DNA of 64,000 nt, taken from positions 1,451,828 through 1,515,827 of the forward strand of contig MNCI01002682.1 in NCBI GenBank assembly GCA_015680685.1, read 5' to 3'. The notes under the pieces were generated by a model. The model saw nothing but the letters and a program-made list of their open reading frames with translations, did no database searches and was not told where the DNA came from. The position numbers and the translations under genes are program-made. Shown in pieces: positions 47,968 through 60,513 of the stretch (within the stretch, counting starts at the first letter, position 1; every line of letters starts with the position of its first letter). This stretch comes from Gnetum montanum (lineage: Eukaryota > Streptophyta > Gnetopsida > Gnetales > Gnetaceae).

Positions 47968-48220
47968 TGTTCATCATCAAAACCGTATTGCAAATTCATA
48001 ACCAGTATGCTGCTGCATTCATTCGAAACGAAAATAATGAATGATGATGTTTGGACTCTTGAGTGATATTTTGAAACAATTTGCCACAGAGATGCCATTG
48101 CAAATGGTGCACTCTGGGCCTTGAAACCCTGTTGCTCTGTATACCTCACAAGAACTTCTGAAAGCACAAGTTAGGAATCGCGATAATTCTTCCTTGAACA
48201 CTTCTGCAGCAACTATGGAG
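47968..48220 (-). other. 3' flank / probable 3' UTR of the PPR gene
   Basis: About 250 bp between the Co-2 target duplication and the PPR stop codon. Small minus-strand ORFs here have no recognisable content. Part of it should belong to the PPR transcript. Confidence 0.4.
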
Positions 48221-49359
48221 CTACGAGGCGTCGGTTTTCTGTGAAAAACGGCTCAAGATTTCGGCAGACTCTGGAAGAAACTCCTGCGCATCTTTTTTGA
48301 CCTGGTCGGCATAATCGGCGAGCTCATTTTTCTGAAGCGCCCTGTGCAGAATAGCATAAGTGAGTTCGTTCGGCTTGCTCTGCACTTCCATCTTCATCAT
48401 TTCATAAACGGTAATCGCCTTATCCATCATTCCGGCCCGAATGTAGGCGCCCATCAATTCGCTGCAAACCCTAGCATCGGGCTCTAATCCTTCCTCGTTC
48501 AGCTGCGAGAACAGCCGCTCAACCTGCTCGACTAATCCGTTTCTCGCAAGAGTCATCATCATCTCGCCGTACAGGCAAGCATCCGGCTGGTACCAAATCT
48601 CCTTCCGCACCATTTCAAACACCTGAATTGAAAGAGAATTTCATTATACGATACTTGCATTTCGTTTTTAACAAAAGCATCTTAGTAAAGTGATCTTCAA
48701 TTACAATTGATTTCGCAAGGATTAAAGATAGATTCACTAAATTAATTATCAACTACGATTGATGATTTCGGAAGAATTAAAGATACATTTATCATCAGTC
48801 TCATCGGTTACAATTGATTTCGCAAAAATTGAGACACATTCGGTAAATTTATCATTCGTTACAATTAATTTCGCAAGGATTAAGGATCCATTCATCATTT
48901 GCAATTGATAAATGATTTCTGAAGGATTATTAAGAGATGTACTGGAAATTCCAGTTTCCGTAACCCTAACGGCTTCGGACGAATTTGAGGAGTTTGAAAG
49001 GGCACCTGAAGGGCAAGGTCGCACTGATTCTGCCTCTGGAGCTCTGTGAGGACGGCGAGCAAATCGGTCTTGACGAGGCGGGAGACTTTGTCGCGGAAAA
49101 CATGTTCAAGTTTGTGAGGGCGGAAGTTAGCGGCTCGTTTCAGGGACTGAACGGCCTGGATTGCTTCGCCTGTGAGGACTCTGCCTCTCCAAAGTGTCGG
49201 CCTGGGCCTGGATCCGTCCCTCAGGCTGCACACAACCAGAGTCTGGTTTTTCGTCTTGCCAATGTAGTTAGATACAGTTCGACGCTGCTGTAACGGATTT
49301 GTTCTGCACTTGCAGGCAATTGTTACCAGATTTGCTGAAAAGGAAGAGACGGCAGCCAT
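48221..49359 (-). CDS. Small plastid-type PPR protein, THA8/THA8-like group; two exons
   Basis: CDS is complement(48221..48622, 49006..49359), 251 residues. Exon 1 ends ...LALQ at CAG|GTGCCC and exon 2 begins after TTCAATTCAG|GTGTTT, a phase-0 intron of 383 bp with GT-AG ends. The N-terminus (MAAVSSFSANLV...) is rich in Ser, Thr and Arg with few acids and looks like a chloroplast transit peptide (inference). LWRGRVL, VSRLVKTDLLAVLTELQRQ and VRKEIWYQPDACLYGEM are hallmarks of the land-plant THA8 group, short PPR proteins with about four repeats; characterised members bind specific plastid group II introns and help their splicing. PPR-like repeats are visible at EGLEPDARVCSELMGAY and YEMMKMEVQSKPNELTYAIL. 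The ATG at 49359 is the first in frame with the conserved part. No disabling mutation. Which member of the group it is cannot be settled here. Confidence 0.85.
48704..48933 (-). repeat. Degenerate minisatellite inside the PPR intron
   Basis: About five units of 40-60 bp, each with CAATTGATTTCGCAAGGAT or a variant and then TAA-GATACATTCA-like sequence. Units begin near 48704, 48756, 48811, 48862 and 48902 (+ strand). The array fills most of the 383-bp intron. Confidence 0.75.
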
Positions 49360-50261
49360 TCTTTGGGCTTGCAGATTTCTGAGGAAACTTTGGCCTGCTC
49401 TGGATCCTATTTTGGGGTTCTGTTACAAGGTTTCTGGCCATTTCATTCGGAAACCCGTCCACACGTTTCGTTTTCTTCGCATTATCGGAGTTTGGCTAGC
49501 ATCGGCGCTTTCCGGTACCAGGTACAAGAGCACATTTCAGCTTTTGAATCATACAAAGGTTTATTTGGAATTGAACTCTCTTTTTGGAGTGAGAACAAAT
49601 TTATGGGATTTAAAAATAAATAAGATAATGAATAAATAAATAATGGGATGAATTCCTGAGCGTTCGCAAAGAGGCTCATTGTTATCCGTCCAACAAACAC
49701 GTGGAGTAGGATTAGTTCCGCTGTTACCTTTGCGTGTTATAAAGGAGAAAAGAAACATACAAATTGCTTTACCTCACCTCTAAAAGCTCTTAAATTATGC
49801 TGATTAAAGTGAGTTGTTACGGTTGGTTTACCTTTACCTAGATTTTCATTTTGGCAAATTAGGTTGTTATTGGTTGGTTCCGCCACTTCTAGGTTTTTGT
49901 TTGGTAAACTAGTTGTTACTCATTGATGTCATCATTATTAGGTTTTCCTTTGGTAAAATAGGGTGAGAATATGCCTAGTTGGTGGAGGTGTTGGAATCCT
50001 AAAGTAATTGTAACATAGGTACACTTCAAGATATATTGTTCAATTAGATCATTATAACTCACATTGTCTACGAGAATGATTTGGAGTTTTCAAATCAAAA
50101 GTTTTACCAGTAAGATAACACTTCATTGTTAGATATTTGTTAGAGCTTAGTAAAGGGTCCAAATAGGGTTAGATAGAGTATGGAGATCTAACTTGGGTTC
50201 CATGCCATGTTAACTATTACACCTTTTGAAAGCTACATACATCATATGCTTTAAAAACTAC

Positions 50262-50365
50262 ACACTAAGTAGCTCAAGTGGTTATCCCATTCTATTATTA
50301 GATAAGGCATTGTTATATAGCTCTATAATTCTTATGTTGGCTATATGTCTTGGAATGGACTTCCT
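50262..50365 (+). mobile_element. SINE-like element, type 1, second copy
   Basis: TAGCTCAAGTGGTTATCCCATTC and TAATTCTTATGTTGGCTATATG match the start and end of 39490-39640. Confidence 0.4.
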
Positions 50366-50429
50366 CTCAGACTTCATTGAGTGTAAACTTTTAGCATGAA
50401 TGCACTACATACACATACTATGCCTCCAT

Positions 50430-50556
50430 GTGTAGGTTCAAAAACCTGACATTTACCAAGGCAAGATGCTTATAACATGATTCCCCCCTTGATTGATGAC
50501 ACCTAGAATAAAAGTGCTTAGCTCCCAACCACTTGGCCTATCCAACCATGTTTTTA
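50430..50556 (-). mobile_element. SINE-like tRNA-derived head on the minus strand
   Basis: Minus strand: GGCCAAGTGGTTGGGAGCTAAGC (A-box-like) and, about 75 bp later, CAGGTTTTTGAACCTACAC (B-box-like with a self-pairing T arm). The spacing is long for a tRNA, so it is a relic or SINE. Confidence 0.5.
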
Positions 50557-50689
50557 TGGGTGAAAAATCGACACCACATTTGTATGGGGGGGCCTAGTTA
50601 GTGCTAGAGTTGTAACAATTCTAGCTATGGGAGATCCAAGTAAAATTTTTTAAAAAAAATATCTAATAGTATTAGAGCAACGTCCCAAA

Positions 50690-51870
50690 CTTGAATCAAT
50701 AGTATTAGAAAATCAATTTGGATTTATGCTAGGAAGATCTATTATAGAGGCTATTCCTTTGATACAACAATTGATGGAGAAATTCAAATAAAAAAACATT
50801 AAAAAAATCTATAAATGATCTTCATTAACTTGGAAAAAGGATATGACAAAGTGCCTAGAGATATTATTTGGTGAGTCTTGCGGAGGAAAAACATCCCTGA
50901 TAAATATATTAAGTGATTCAAGATATGTATGAAGGAGCTACCACTAAAATTAGAATAACTTGTGAAATAACATATGATTTTCTAGTCACACTAAGTCTAC
51001 ATTAAGGATCTGTACTTAGACCATACTTATTTGCCATTATTATAGATGAATTAACAAAGAAAATACAAGATGAAATCCCTTGATGTATGCTATTTACATA
51101 TGATATTATGTTGGTGGATGCAGTTTAAGAAAATATTGTTGCTAATGGAGAAGTGGGGATATGCTCTAAAATCTAAAGACTTAAAAATTAGTTTAAGTAA
51201 TCCAGAATATATGAAATGTAATATTAATAATAGCATAAATAGTGGTGAAACAGAGGTGAAAATTCAAAGGAAAAAGGCCCCTCACTACAAACAATTTCGC
51301 TACCTAAGATCAATTTTTCAATCAAATGGTGAGATTTTTAAAGATATTAGAAAAAGAATTGAGGCAAGATGGTCAAAATGTCTAGTGGTGTTCTATGTGA
51401 TAGCAGAATACCAATAAAATTAAAGAGGAAATTTTAGAGGACAATAATCAGGCCTACTATCTTATATAGTGTTAAATGTTGGGCAGTATAAGAGAGGCAT
51501 GAACAACAAATCAATGTGGTAGAAATGTAAATGCTTCAATGGGTATTGAATGTTACTAGAAGAGATAAATTACATGATACAAACATCAAAGGAAGACTTG
51601 GAGTGGCTCCTATTTGAGATAAGATACAAGAATAGTGGCTTAGATGGTTTGTACATGTGCAAAGAAGATTAGACAATGAGCCTATAAATAAAGGTTGCTA
51701 CATCACTATTCTAATAAAGTCATCGAAAGAAAGACCAAAGAAGACATGGGGAAAATCATTGAAAATGATTTAAAGAAGCTACAAATAAACAAGGATCTAG
51801 CTCTTGATAAAGACAAATGGTAAAAAATAACTCATGTAGCTAACACCATTTTGTTGGGACAAGGCTAGGA
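50690..51870 (+). pseudogene. LINE reverse transcriptase fragment, RTE-like, decayed
   Basis: Readable pieces in order: ENQFGFMLGRSIIEAIPLIQQLMEK (in part), LEKGYDKVPR (decayed DLEKAYDxVPR), AIIIDELTKKIQDEIP, then GHVQ-like and a C-terminal KLQINKDLALDKDKW, ITHVANTILLGQG, typical of plant RTE-type LINE ends. A 115-codon open piece lies at 51070-51417. Stops in all frames; the endonuclease part is missing. Confidence 0.7.
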
Positions 51871-52539
51871 TGATGATTTTAAAAAAAATATCTAGATAGG
51901 TAAGTTGGAAAATTATATCCAATAATACCAAAAAAAATTTCTATAAATTCTAGATATTAATGACATGGAAAAACTTTAATTCTTCAAACATGGCCTTAAA
52001 TCCTTGGTTCAATGTAAGCTAGAAACAAAGAACATAATGAAATATGGGAAGTCAATTTCGGTTGTAGATGGTTTAACAAATTCAAAGATGATGAGGATGG
52101 ATAAGGATACATAAAAACAATTGAGGTTTGCTATTGCATCAAGGATTTTTTGCTTTGTCAAGGATTTCCTACTTTGTTAAGGATTTAATGCTTCACCAAG
52201 GATTTGCTTCATTGAGGATTTGCTATTACATTGAGGATTATTTTTACTTTGTCAAGGACTTCTTGCTTTGCTAATGGTTTGATGCTTCATTGAGGGTTTT
52301 ATGAGTGAGGATTTTTTTTATGATGAGATCATGGCATCATCATCACAAGGCACACATAGAAAGTTTGGAAGTGCAATCACCATCAAGAAGTTCTAATTTC
52401 AAAATGGGAGGTTGTTACCAACAAAATTGCTTTATTGGATGATGTTTGAGTGCAAAATAAAGAACTAGTCAACAAAATGGCTTTGTTGGAAGTAATTTAT
52501 GCACAAAATAAAGAAATTCTTCAAAGAATAACCAACCTT
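51871..52539 (+). repeat. Degenerate short repeats (AAGGATTTNNTGCTTTGTC), then spacer
   Basis: From about 52118 to 52320, words like TCAAGGATTT, TTGCTTTGTCAAGGA and GATGCTTCAYTGAGG recur about ten times at 20-25-bp spacing. No ORF. 52330-52539 is a low-complexity lead-in to the next LINE. Confidence 0.55.
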
Positions 52540-55510
52540 GAGAATAATTAAGGGCAAAAAGGATTCTCAAATTGCTCCAATGGACAATGAGTAGATTTTA
52601 CAGAAATTAGTAGGCCTTAAAATGAAAGTTGAAGAAAATAAAGATGAATCTAAAGTTAAAGCAATAGAGTCAAAGGTGAATTCTGTGATCATTAAAGCAT
52701 GGAAAGAACAAGATGAAAAACAAGTAAAGGAAAAAAATTTACGCTTTGTGAGTAGCCTAGAGCATGAACGTTAAAAAGAAGAAGATTTGATAAGGAAGTT
52801 GAAAAAATCATCAAGAATATGCATATTATTGCTCCAAATATTACAAGCATTTTTAGGATGCCAAGTGAGCGATGCGAAAAACCTCAACATGTTATTTTTA
52901 AGTTTTGTAAAATAGAAGACAGAGCACAAGTAGCAACGTCATAACCACTTAAAGCAAAGTGAGCATGAAAAAGTAATTTTGATCAACAAAGATCTTACTA
53001 GGAAGGAACTTGCAAAAAGGGCTAAATAATAGAAAAAGGATAAGGCAACATATGAAAAAGATCTTGTTACATAATTAAATGCTAACAACATAGCAATCAT
53101 TATAGATAAGTAATATTTGAAAAACTATTTAAAAAACACATAGGATGTCTTCATTGTGAATTTATTAATATAGATGGTGGAATTGCAAATAAAGTTGTTT
53201 TATTGAATAACATTAGTTTCTTTGATAGCTTTGATGTTTTTGGTTTTGTTGAAACTTGGGAAGATTATGGTTTTTTGAATTTTTTGGTTCTTGGATTTAT
53301 TAAATTTGTTACAAGAAACAAAAGAGTAGGGCAAAGAGGCAACCTTGTGGTTAAATTATAGTGTTAGTGAGGAAATCTTTTAAAAATTATGTACTTTTAG
53401 AAAAAATCAATGATCATATATAATATATTTGGCTAAAAATCTTGTGTCAGCATGATTGTGCTTTCCTTGCCATTTGCTACTTTGCCTCTAGAGATGCTAC
53501 TTTGTATGATATTACAAAGTTATCTTGTGATTATCCATTTCAATTCTTAGGCAAAGGTATTATAGAATCTTTAACAAAAGGCTAAATATTTATTTGTGAA
53601 GATTTTGATGTAAGGATAGGTTCACAACAAATAGAAATTATTGTTTCAAATGGTTTATATGAAAAATGAATAAAGTGGGTGGGGCCTACTATTCATAAAG
53701 ATATTTGGCACAAATCAAACTTAGCAATGGATCAAGGATTAGATCAACATTGGAAAACTAGAAAGGCTATCTTGTTATATAAAAAAGCATATAAGAATAA
53801 TTTGAACAATTATCGAATAATTGTTGTGAGTAATATTTTTGCTACTCTACTTGAAGAAAGAACCAATTCTTAGGCTGAAGTTAACCAAGTCAAGGCAAGC
53901 TATCAAGCAAGTTTTAGACAAAATCACTCCACTATTGATCACTTAGTTACTCTCAACATTGCATGGAGTTTGCAACAAAGAAAAAATAACAAAAAAATTT
54001 TATTTGTTTTATTGATTTTACAAAAGCATATGATTTAGTTATTTGCACAATTTATGGTTGCACTTACAAAAAATTGGCATCCCTTAAGAATTGGTTCTAG
54101 TAACTCAAAAATTGTATAAGTTATTATCAGAATTACAGACAATAGGTAAGAGAAAAACTTTCAATTCTAGAGAAAAATTGGAGTTAAGCAAGGTTATTCA
54201 CTTTCTCCAACTTTGTTTGGTATCTTTATTGATAAAATGTGGGAATGGTTATGCAATGAGTAAGATAGTCATGCTATCAAAATTGGATTCTAAGCTATAA
54301 ATCTTTTTTTTTTTTTTTTTTTTTTTTTGTATGCAAATGATGTTGCCTTGATCTCTCCTATTGCAAAGAGTCTGCAAAATATGTTGCAAATTTTGGAAAA
54401 TTATTATCACTCATATGGTCTTTGAGTGAATGTGGATAAAGCCAAATTAATGATCTGAGGTATCCTGTAACTTTTAACTTAGATTACCAATGTACAAATA
54501 GTAGATTCTTTTAAATATTTGAGTCTTATTTATATGAATAATTATAAGTGAATGAAGTGCATCAAAGAAACAATAGTATGAGGTTTCAAGGCCTTGTATG
54601 CTTTCAAAAGCAAGTGTAAGGATTTAGGAGTTTGATCTTGGAAGGTCAAACATAAATTTTTTAGACTATCATCTATTGTATTGTATTGTATGGATGTGTT
54701 ATTTGGGGAACTTAACTTAGTGCTAAAATTTGAAACGATATTAAAAGAATGCAAAAAGGAAAAGAATCTTCTCGATGAGTTAAGAGTGAAGATGCAAATA
54801 CCTTACTCAATGTTATTATGTGAATATCATTTATTATCTTTAGAAGTAGAAGCCTTGTGTCAATTCATTATATACACTCATAATTTGCATACCTTAAGGC
54901 ATGAAAATTTCTCTAAAGCAAATTTTGAGTGTTCACAAGATCGAAGTTGGTATTTTCAAATACTACAATGGTTACAAAAATGGAATATTTCTTGGGAGAA
55001 AGTGCAACAAAATCCTAAGCATATTTGTGAGTTAGATAGGCCAAAGGTTTTATCATAGTTGTAGTTTAATATAGAAGGCAAAAAATAACTTTATTTACAT
55101 CACATTAGACGTAATAAACTAGATGTAGAAGCTCACTATCTCTCAATTGTTATTCCAATCAAATATCAAAGCACCATCTATAAGCTTTACTCAAGCTCAC
55201 ATCATCTTAGAATTGAAAGTGTAAGATGGATTCAACTCCCCTAAGAATAACACACTTATAGTTTGTGCATATTAGAAGCCCTTGAAGATGAGTTGCATGT
55301 GTTTCTTTTCTGTGTTGTGACTACCCATTTGAGACAACATTATAATGTTACAATTAAAAGCTTATATGATTTGTTTTTATTGCTCCCATTAATACTTGGT
55401 CAATTTGTGGAGTTTGTCTTTATTTTTCATGAAAATGTAATATTTGTCCAATATTTCAAATGGGTCTTCAGATGTAATAAAGCTTTAGTTTCAGTTTTAG
55501 TTTTTTAGAA
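52540..55510 (+). pseudogene. Second LINE (ORF1 remnant, endonuclease, RT, C-terminal Cys/His region), decayed
   Basis: 52540-53100: charged, coiled-coil-like ORF1 remnant with FKFCKIEDRAQVA and DLTRKELAKRA. 53190-53350: endonuclease start (NISFFDSFDVFGFVETW). 53900-54370: RT with ASYQASFRQNHSTIDHL, a decayed IDFTKAYD, GVKQGYSLSPTLFGIFID and YANDVALI in place of YADD. A run of 25 T (54304-54328) sits just before the YANDV box. 55200-55510: RIESVRW, ALEDELHVFLF, LRQHYNVT, LGQFVEF, a C-terminal region seen in this LINE group. Many stops. Confidence 0.75.
54304..54328 (+). repeat. Homopolymer T run (25 T) inside the LINE RT
   Basis: Uninterrupted T run directly upstream of the RT active-site codons TATGCAAATGAT. 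Confidence 0.95.
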
Positions 55511-55589
55511 ATAGTAGGGATTAAATAAAAGGTTTGGCAACAAGCTTGGTGAAAGTTGTAATTTTGTTATTCCTTAAGAACTATGTGCC

Positions 55590-58500
55590 CTAACACCTCC
55601 AAGTACCCAATCATCCCACCTATGATATGGAAAACATCAACCTCCTCAAGAGAAAATTAGGTTTTTGGATAAAAGGTCATGTTTTCGGGGTCTAGCTACA
55701 AATCTTCGAAGATGAATAAAAGTGAAGTATTATGTTTGTATAGGAAACCACTTGGCTAGAGATTATCCTTAAAGTTTTCTTAATAAGAATCATAAAAGAG
55801 TTCAAGTTGAATGGGTGTGAGTATTAGCCTAATGCTTGATTACAAGTAACTAACTAGGAAGAGATGACAAATTTGAAGACCATATGATAGATATCTTAGA
55901 GTTTGATGGCTATGAAGTAGAATGTTCAAGGAGACTCGAGGAAGAAGAATCAAATCTTTATTTAGTGCAAATGATGTCAATGAGGATTTCAATAAAAGAT
56001 GTAAATGCTTTGATAGACACAAGTGTTGACCATAGCCATCGTACTTTGAAGATTGCTCACGATCTCAATTTATAAGTAGTTCCAACCATAACATCTTGAA
56101 ACTTGGCCAAGTTCTATCCTATCAAGTCTGTAGGAATGATGAAAAAGTGTTTTAATATAGATAGAATAGTGGAGTGGGGAGTTAAAGTTTTCATTTCTAG
56201 ACATGGACTCCTAAGTTATTCTTAGCCAAGAGTTCCTAAGGAAAGCAAAAGTATTAGTTGCTCTACCTTTAAACATCTTGTACATTTTGCATGAGGGTTC
56301 ACCTTGTGTGATGAAGACTCATGTACCCAAAGTAAATTTTTAAGACATCTTAGAAATTACAAGTCCTATTCCCACTGGTGATGAAATGAGTGGCTCATGA
56401 TCCCACTCAAGAGATGTTATAAATAGTCTTATGGGAAGAAAAATAAGTTGATGGGAGATTTGCTCAATTTGATGAGGGTTGGTGTGGTTTTGGAGACATT
56501 TAAATGTTATGCCAAGTGAGTTGCCATATGACTTATCAAAGCAAAGGGTGATTAATGATAAGATTGAATTATTATTGGAAATAGTCCATTCTCAAAAACC
56601 CCTATATAGACACATAAGATCAAAGTTTGAGAAGTTGAAGAAGCAACTAGAGCTTGATAAAAAAGGGTATCCCAAGACATCAAAGTCTTCATGTGAAGCT
56701 TTTGTTTTATTTATAATAAAAATATATGGGAATTTAAGATTGTGTTGTGATTATCAATGATTAAATAAGAACATAATCAAGAATAGATACACAATTCCTT
56801 TTTTGTATGGCTTTTTTGATTAGTTGGTAGAAGCTCATGTATTCTCTCAACTAGAGCTTTGTTAAGGATATAACCAAGTACATTGTTGAAAAAGATGAGA
56901 AAAAATTATGTATGTAACATACTATGGATCATATGAATGGATGGTGATGTCCTTTGGTCTATGAAAAGCCCTCGCAACCTTTGCATGTTGATGAATGAGG
57001 TTTTCGAAAGTTCCTAGATAAGTTTATAGTTGTATATTTGGATGACATCTTAGTTTATTCCAACTCTATGGAAGAACACCTTTAACATTTGACGTTAGTG
57101 TTTTTGAAGTTACAAGAGAATAAGTTGTACATCAAGTAGGAGAAGTGTGAGTTTGAGAGATCCAAGATGAAATTTTTAGGGCATATTATTAGAGATAAAA
57201 TCAAGTTAGATCTAAAGAAAATTGACATAATCATGACTTGACCTAGTCCTAAGAATGTTCATAATGTTAGGTAGTTTATGAGAACTATCGAAAGTTTGTT
57301 AGAGAGCTCTTTGAAGTGATAGTCGGACTCACAAATTTGCAAAGAAAGAATGTTGCTTAAAGTTGGAATGAGAAGGATCAATGAACATTTGAAAAAATTA
57401 AGTTGGCTATCACAACTCAACTTTGTGTTAGCATTGCCTAATTTTTTCAAGCCTTTTGAAGAACATGCAGATGCTTTAATGGAGACAAGTAAAAAAGGGT
57501 TTTTGCAAGAGGTTCATCATGAAAAATTGTAAACTTACTCATGAAAATATGTTCATCATTGTTCACTACCTTCAAACTTGATAATACAACCTCCTAGGAG
57601 AGGTCCTCTAATGGTGAAAACTAATAACATTGGAACAAGTTGCTTGCTCAGATAATCAAATTTGAGATTGAAGCAAACTTAGTACTTGAATTTGTTACGG
57701 GAATTAGATCTTCAATTTTGTCTATCGACTAGGAAGAAAGAATGTTGTAGCAAATGCCTTAATTAAACACCATCATTTGTGTGCAATGGAAGTTGTTGGT
57801 CAACCAAGTTCCTCTGGATAGTTCTTGATACAAGTGTTAATGAAAAATTTATGAAGGATTAAGGCATTATCAATGTGTAGGAGTTGTTAGCATTGGTTCA
57901 AAGGGGTGAAATGTCTAATTATGTTAAAGTTGATGGATTATTAATGTTTAAAAACACAAGAATTATGTACTAGAGTGGAAAGAGCTTTGTAAGGAGGTTA
58001 TTGATGAATGTTATTCTATTATAAGAGTTGGACATCTAGGATATAGGTCAATGTTGACTTTGGTGGAATAAACCTTGTATTCACCAAACATGGGTGAGAT
58101 ATGGCTAATTTAGTGAAGTGTATTTTGATATGTCAACAAGATAAGAGTTCAAATGGTATGCTTGGGAAATTGCCCTAATTCTTAGATATTCCATAGCTTC
58201 ATTAGGTCATAGTTTTAATAGATTTCATTACAAGACTACATTCAATCCAAGGTTTTTGAAGTATTTTGGTAATTGTAGATAAATATTCCCAAGAATGCAA
58301 TCTTCATCACATGTCCAACATTTTGCACAACTAAGGATACTACATCCTTGCTTTTCAATCATGTTATTTGGTATTTTGGACTAACAATGAACATTATGTC
58401 TAATAGGAATTCTTGGTTTACTAAGCATTTTGGCAAAAGTTGTTTGCTATGCTGGAAAGTCAGTTAAAGATGTCATTGGTCAAATAGAAAGGGTAAACCA

Positions 58501-58690
58501 AGTTCTAAAAGAGTAATTATGTCTTTTTATCTAGTTTGATCAAATCAACTGAGTGGAATTGTTGGGGTTAGCACAATCTAGTTATGACTTTCTTAAGTCA
58601 TCTGCCACAAGATTCACTCCAGTAAAATTAGCTTTGAAAACACAACCAATCACTCCTCAACTTTTGGAAACCACCTACCAAGGTTAAAAC
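55590..58690 (+). pseudogene. Ty3/gypsy pol, chromovirus-like, decayed
   Basis: Protease relic NALIDTSVDHSH (about 56010; DTS instead of DTG), RT entry LRLCCDYQ and LNKN (about 56740), FVVYLDDILVYS-like box readable as VVYLDDILVYSNSMEEHL (about 57030-57085, LDD intact), KLYIK-EKCEF, MKFLGHII (57165), then RNase H/integrase relics and YDFLKSSATRFTPVK, ALKTQPITPQL near 58590-58670 (integrase end). Numerous stops and frameshifts. LTRs were not recognised on either side. Confidence 0.75.
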
Positions 58691-58783
58691 CCTTCAGCTA
58701 ATAAATTTATAATGGCTTGAATTGATTAAATTAATATGGCAATGATGTATTTGAAAAAGGTCATGTGAAGTAAGTAGATAAGA

Positions 58784-58860
58784 AGCAAAGGTCAATGGAA
58801 TTTAAAGCAAAAGGTCAATGGAATTTACAGCAAAAGTTCAATGGAATTTAAAGCAAAAGA
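58784..58860 (+). repeat. 23-bp tandem repeat, about 3.3 copies
   Basis: AGCAAAAGGTCAATGGAATT and near-identical units at 58784, 58806 and 58829, then a partial copy. Confidence 0.9.
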
Positions 58861-60513
58861 TTGGATTTCTTTTTTTCTAAAAATGGGTTAACACAGACTA
58901 TTTAAACCAAGGACAGAAGTAAGTTAGAAATTTTTGTGAAGATAGGATGCTCTTGAATATCCCATATCAATCAAAAAGTCTATAAGATGCATCTACCTAC
59001 TTATATGGCCAAGATACATCCAATGTTTCATGTATGTTAAAGGAATGTAAACTAGGAATTGTTGATCCAAAGTTTTGAATATCAAGAGGCTACCTAATAT
59101 TTAGATTCTAAAAAGTCAATGAATTTCTTGCCTTAGAAATTTTCATACAACTAGTTGTGGACTAGATCATAAAGTTTAATTTTTGGTACATTTGCAAAAC
59201 ACTTCTACAAAAGACACCTGAGAGGATTGACATTTCTAAGGAACAAGAAAAGTTTGATACATAAGTCATGTTTATAATGTTATTGAGTTGCCTTCGTATA
59301 TTATGATGATGGAAACTGGCAGACCCTATGATATCACCTCTTTGATGATAGAAAGAGACTAACCCTTCATTGTCACCTTTTTAATGGTGGAACACAACTA
59401 GCATAGTGTTGCCACTTCCTTGGAGGGTTGATGCTTTTGAGTGAAATAATCATAATAATAATAAGGTTGATGCAAAGAAAGTGGATCCATGAAGGGAGCA
59501 CTTTTAAGAGGTGGAGAGACCAAGGTTCCCCTCATTGAGACAGAACATTGCAAATATTTGATCCTAGGATGATGCATTGTTGAGGCTAAGACTTCTAGTG
59601 TGAGCACCTCTCCTACTCTTTGAAAAAAGGGATTAAAGCTATTTAAGTTTCTCTATTGCAAGCACATTCTAATTAGCTTAAGTATTATTGTCTTGTTGCA
59701 TGTTTGGGTTGTTTGTAGTATCATTGTGTGTGATGTCATGGTTAGGCCTCGTATGTGTTTTCACTTGGCATAGATACTCCACTACCAACTTGGTTGCATA
59801 ACATTATATTTTAAAGCTAATACTAGTATCCCTTTGCACTTGTTTTATGCTCAGAGATACCACCATTGTAAGGCCATGTCATGGGCACTATTATACATGT
59901 TAATACCCTGAAAATAAATATGGTGTTTATCTTAAAAATGCTATACAAATTTTCTAATTATGGTGCAAGGTGTGCAACCCTAATCCATAATAATAGAATG
60001 CAAATTATGGTGATGACTCTTGAGTGTATACAAGGTAAATCTTAAACCACAAACATTCAAATTAACAATGCAATGGACTAACCAACAAAGTTACAAAACT
60101 ACTATGATTTTCTTAAGTTAAAACTTATTTTCTATTCCTTTCCTTAAGAGAAGGCCAAGTTTTTGCATACATTTCAGCTGGAAGGTGAGAGATGCTTTGA
60201 GTTATTTCACAATGCTGCCTTAAACTCTATTATTATTCTTAATTTTCTTGAGCTATAGATTAATACTCCACAAAAGAAAAAAAATAGTAAATAATAATCG
60301 GAGTGAAGAGTAGGTTTTCCTATGCAGAATAATACAATGGTTTGCGGAATTTAAAGAAAATAAAAAAATAAAAATTTGCTTGTAGTTGCTGATGCTATTT
60401 TGCATTATGCTGACAACCAGATTCTCTCAACAGTCAAAGCTAAATAATCAGTAAAATTTAATATTTTCATTAAATGAATAATATAGCCCAGGGAATTTTC
60501 ATTTGATCAAACT
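58861..60513. other. No gene recognised; downstream flank of the methyltransferase gene
   Basis: AT-rich, with short ORFs (for example 59398-59607, minus) lacking recognisable content. A direct repeat is seen at 59326-59400 (CTATGATATCACCTCTTTGATGAT vs TTCATTGTCACCTTTTTAATGGTGG-like). The last few hundred bases probably contain the 3' UTR of the gene at 60514. Confidence 0.4.

Larger units (their letters stand above)
41303..47972 (+). mobile_element. Young Ty1/copia element Co-2 with LTRs and target duplication (6.7 kb, one gap)
   Basis: TGTTC (41303-41307) precedes the left LTR and TGTTC (47968-47972) follows the right one. The LTRs are very similar and gag-pol is almost open, so this is the youngest full element in the window. 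It lacks only what is hidden by the gap (end of RNase H and polypurine tract). It inserted downstream of the PPR gene, in convergent orientation. Confidence 0.88.
49360..50689 (+). other. Upstream region of the PPR gene and SINE-like pieces
   Basis: 49360-49500 is GC-richer and probably holds the 5' UTR and promoter of the PPR gene (minus strand); no clear TATA was placed. From 49500 it is AT-rich with GTTACGGTTGGTT / GTTATTGGTTGG short repeats (about 49815-49920). Two SINE-like pieces are listed separately. No host ORF seen. Confidence 0.45.

Noticed and set aside
48985-49293. 102-codon ORF on the + strand opposite PPR exon 1
   Set aside because: It is the antisense shadow of a conserved coding exon on the minus strand, with no domain of its own.
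49268-49462. 64-codon minus-strand ORF overlapping the PPR start
   Set aside because: Different frame from the conserved PPR frame, no recognisable content; most likely leader sequence.
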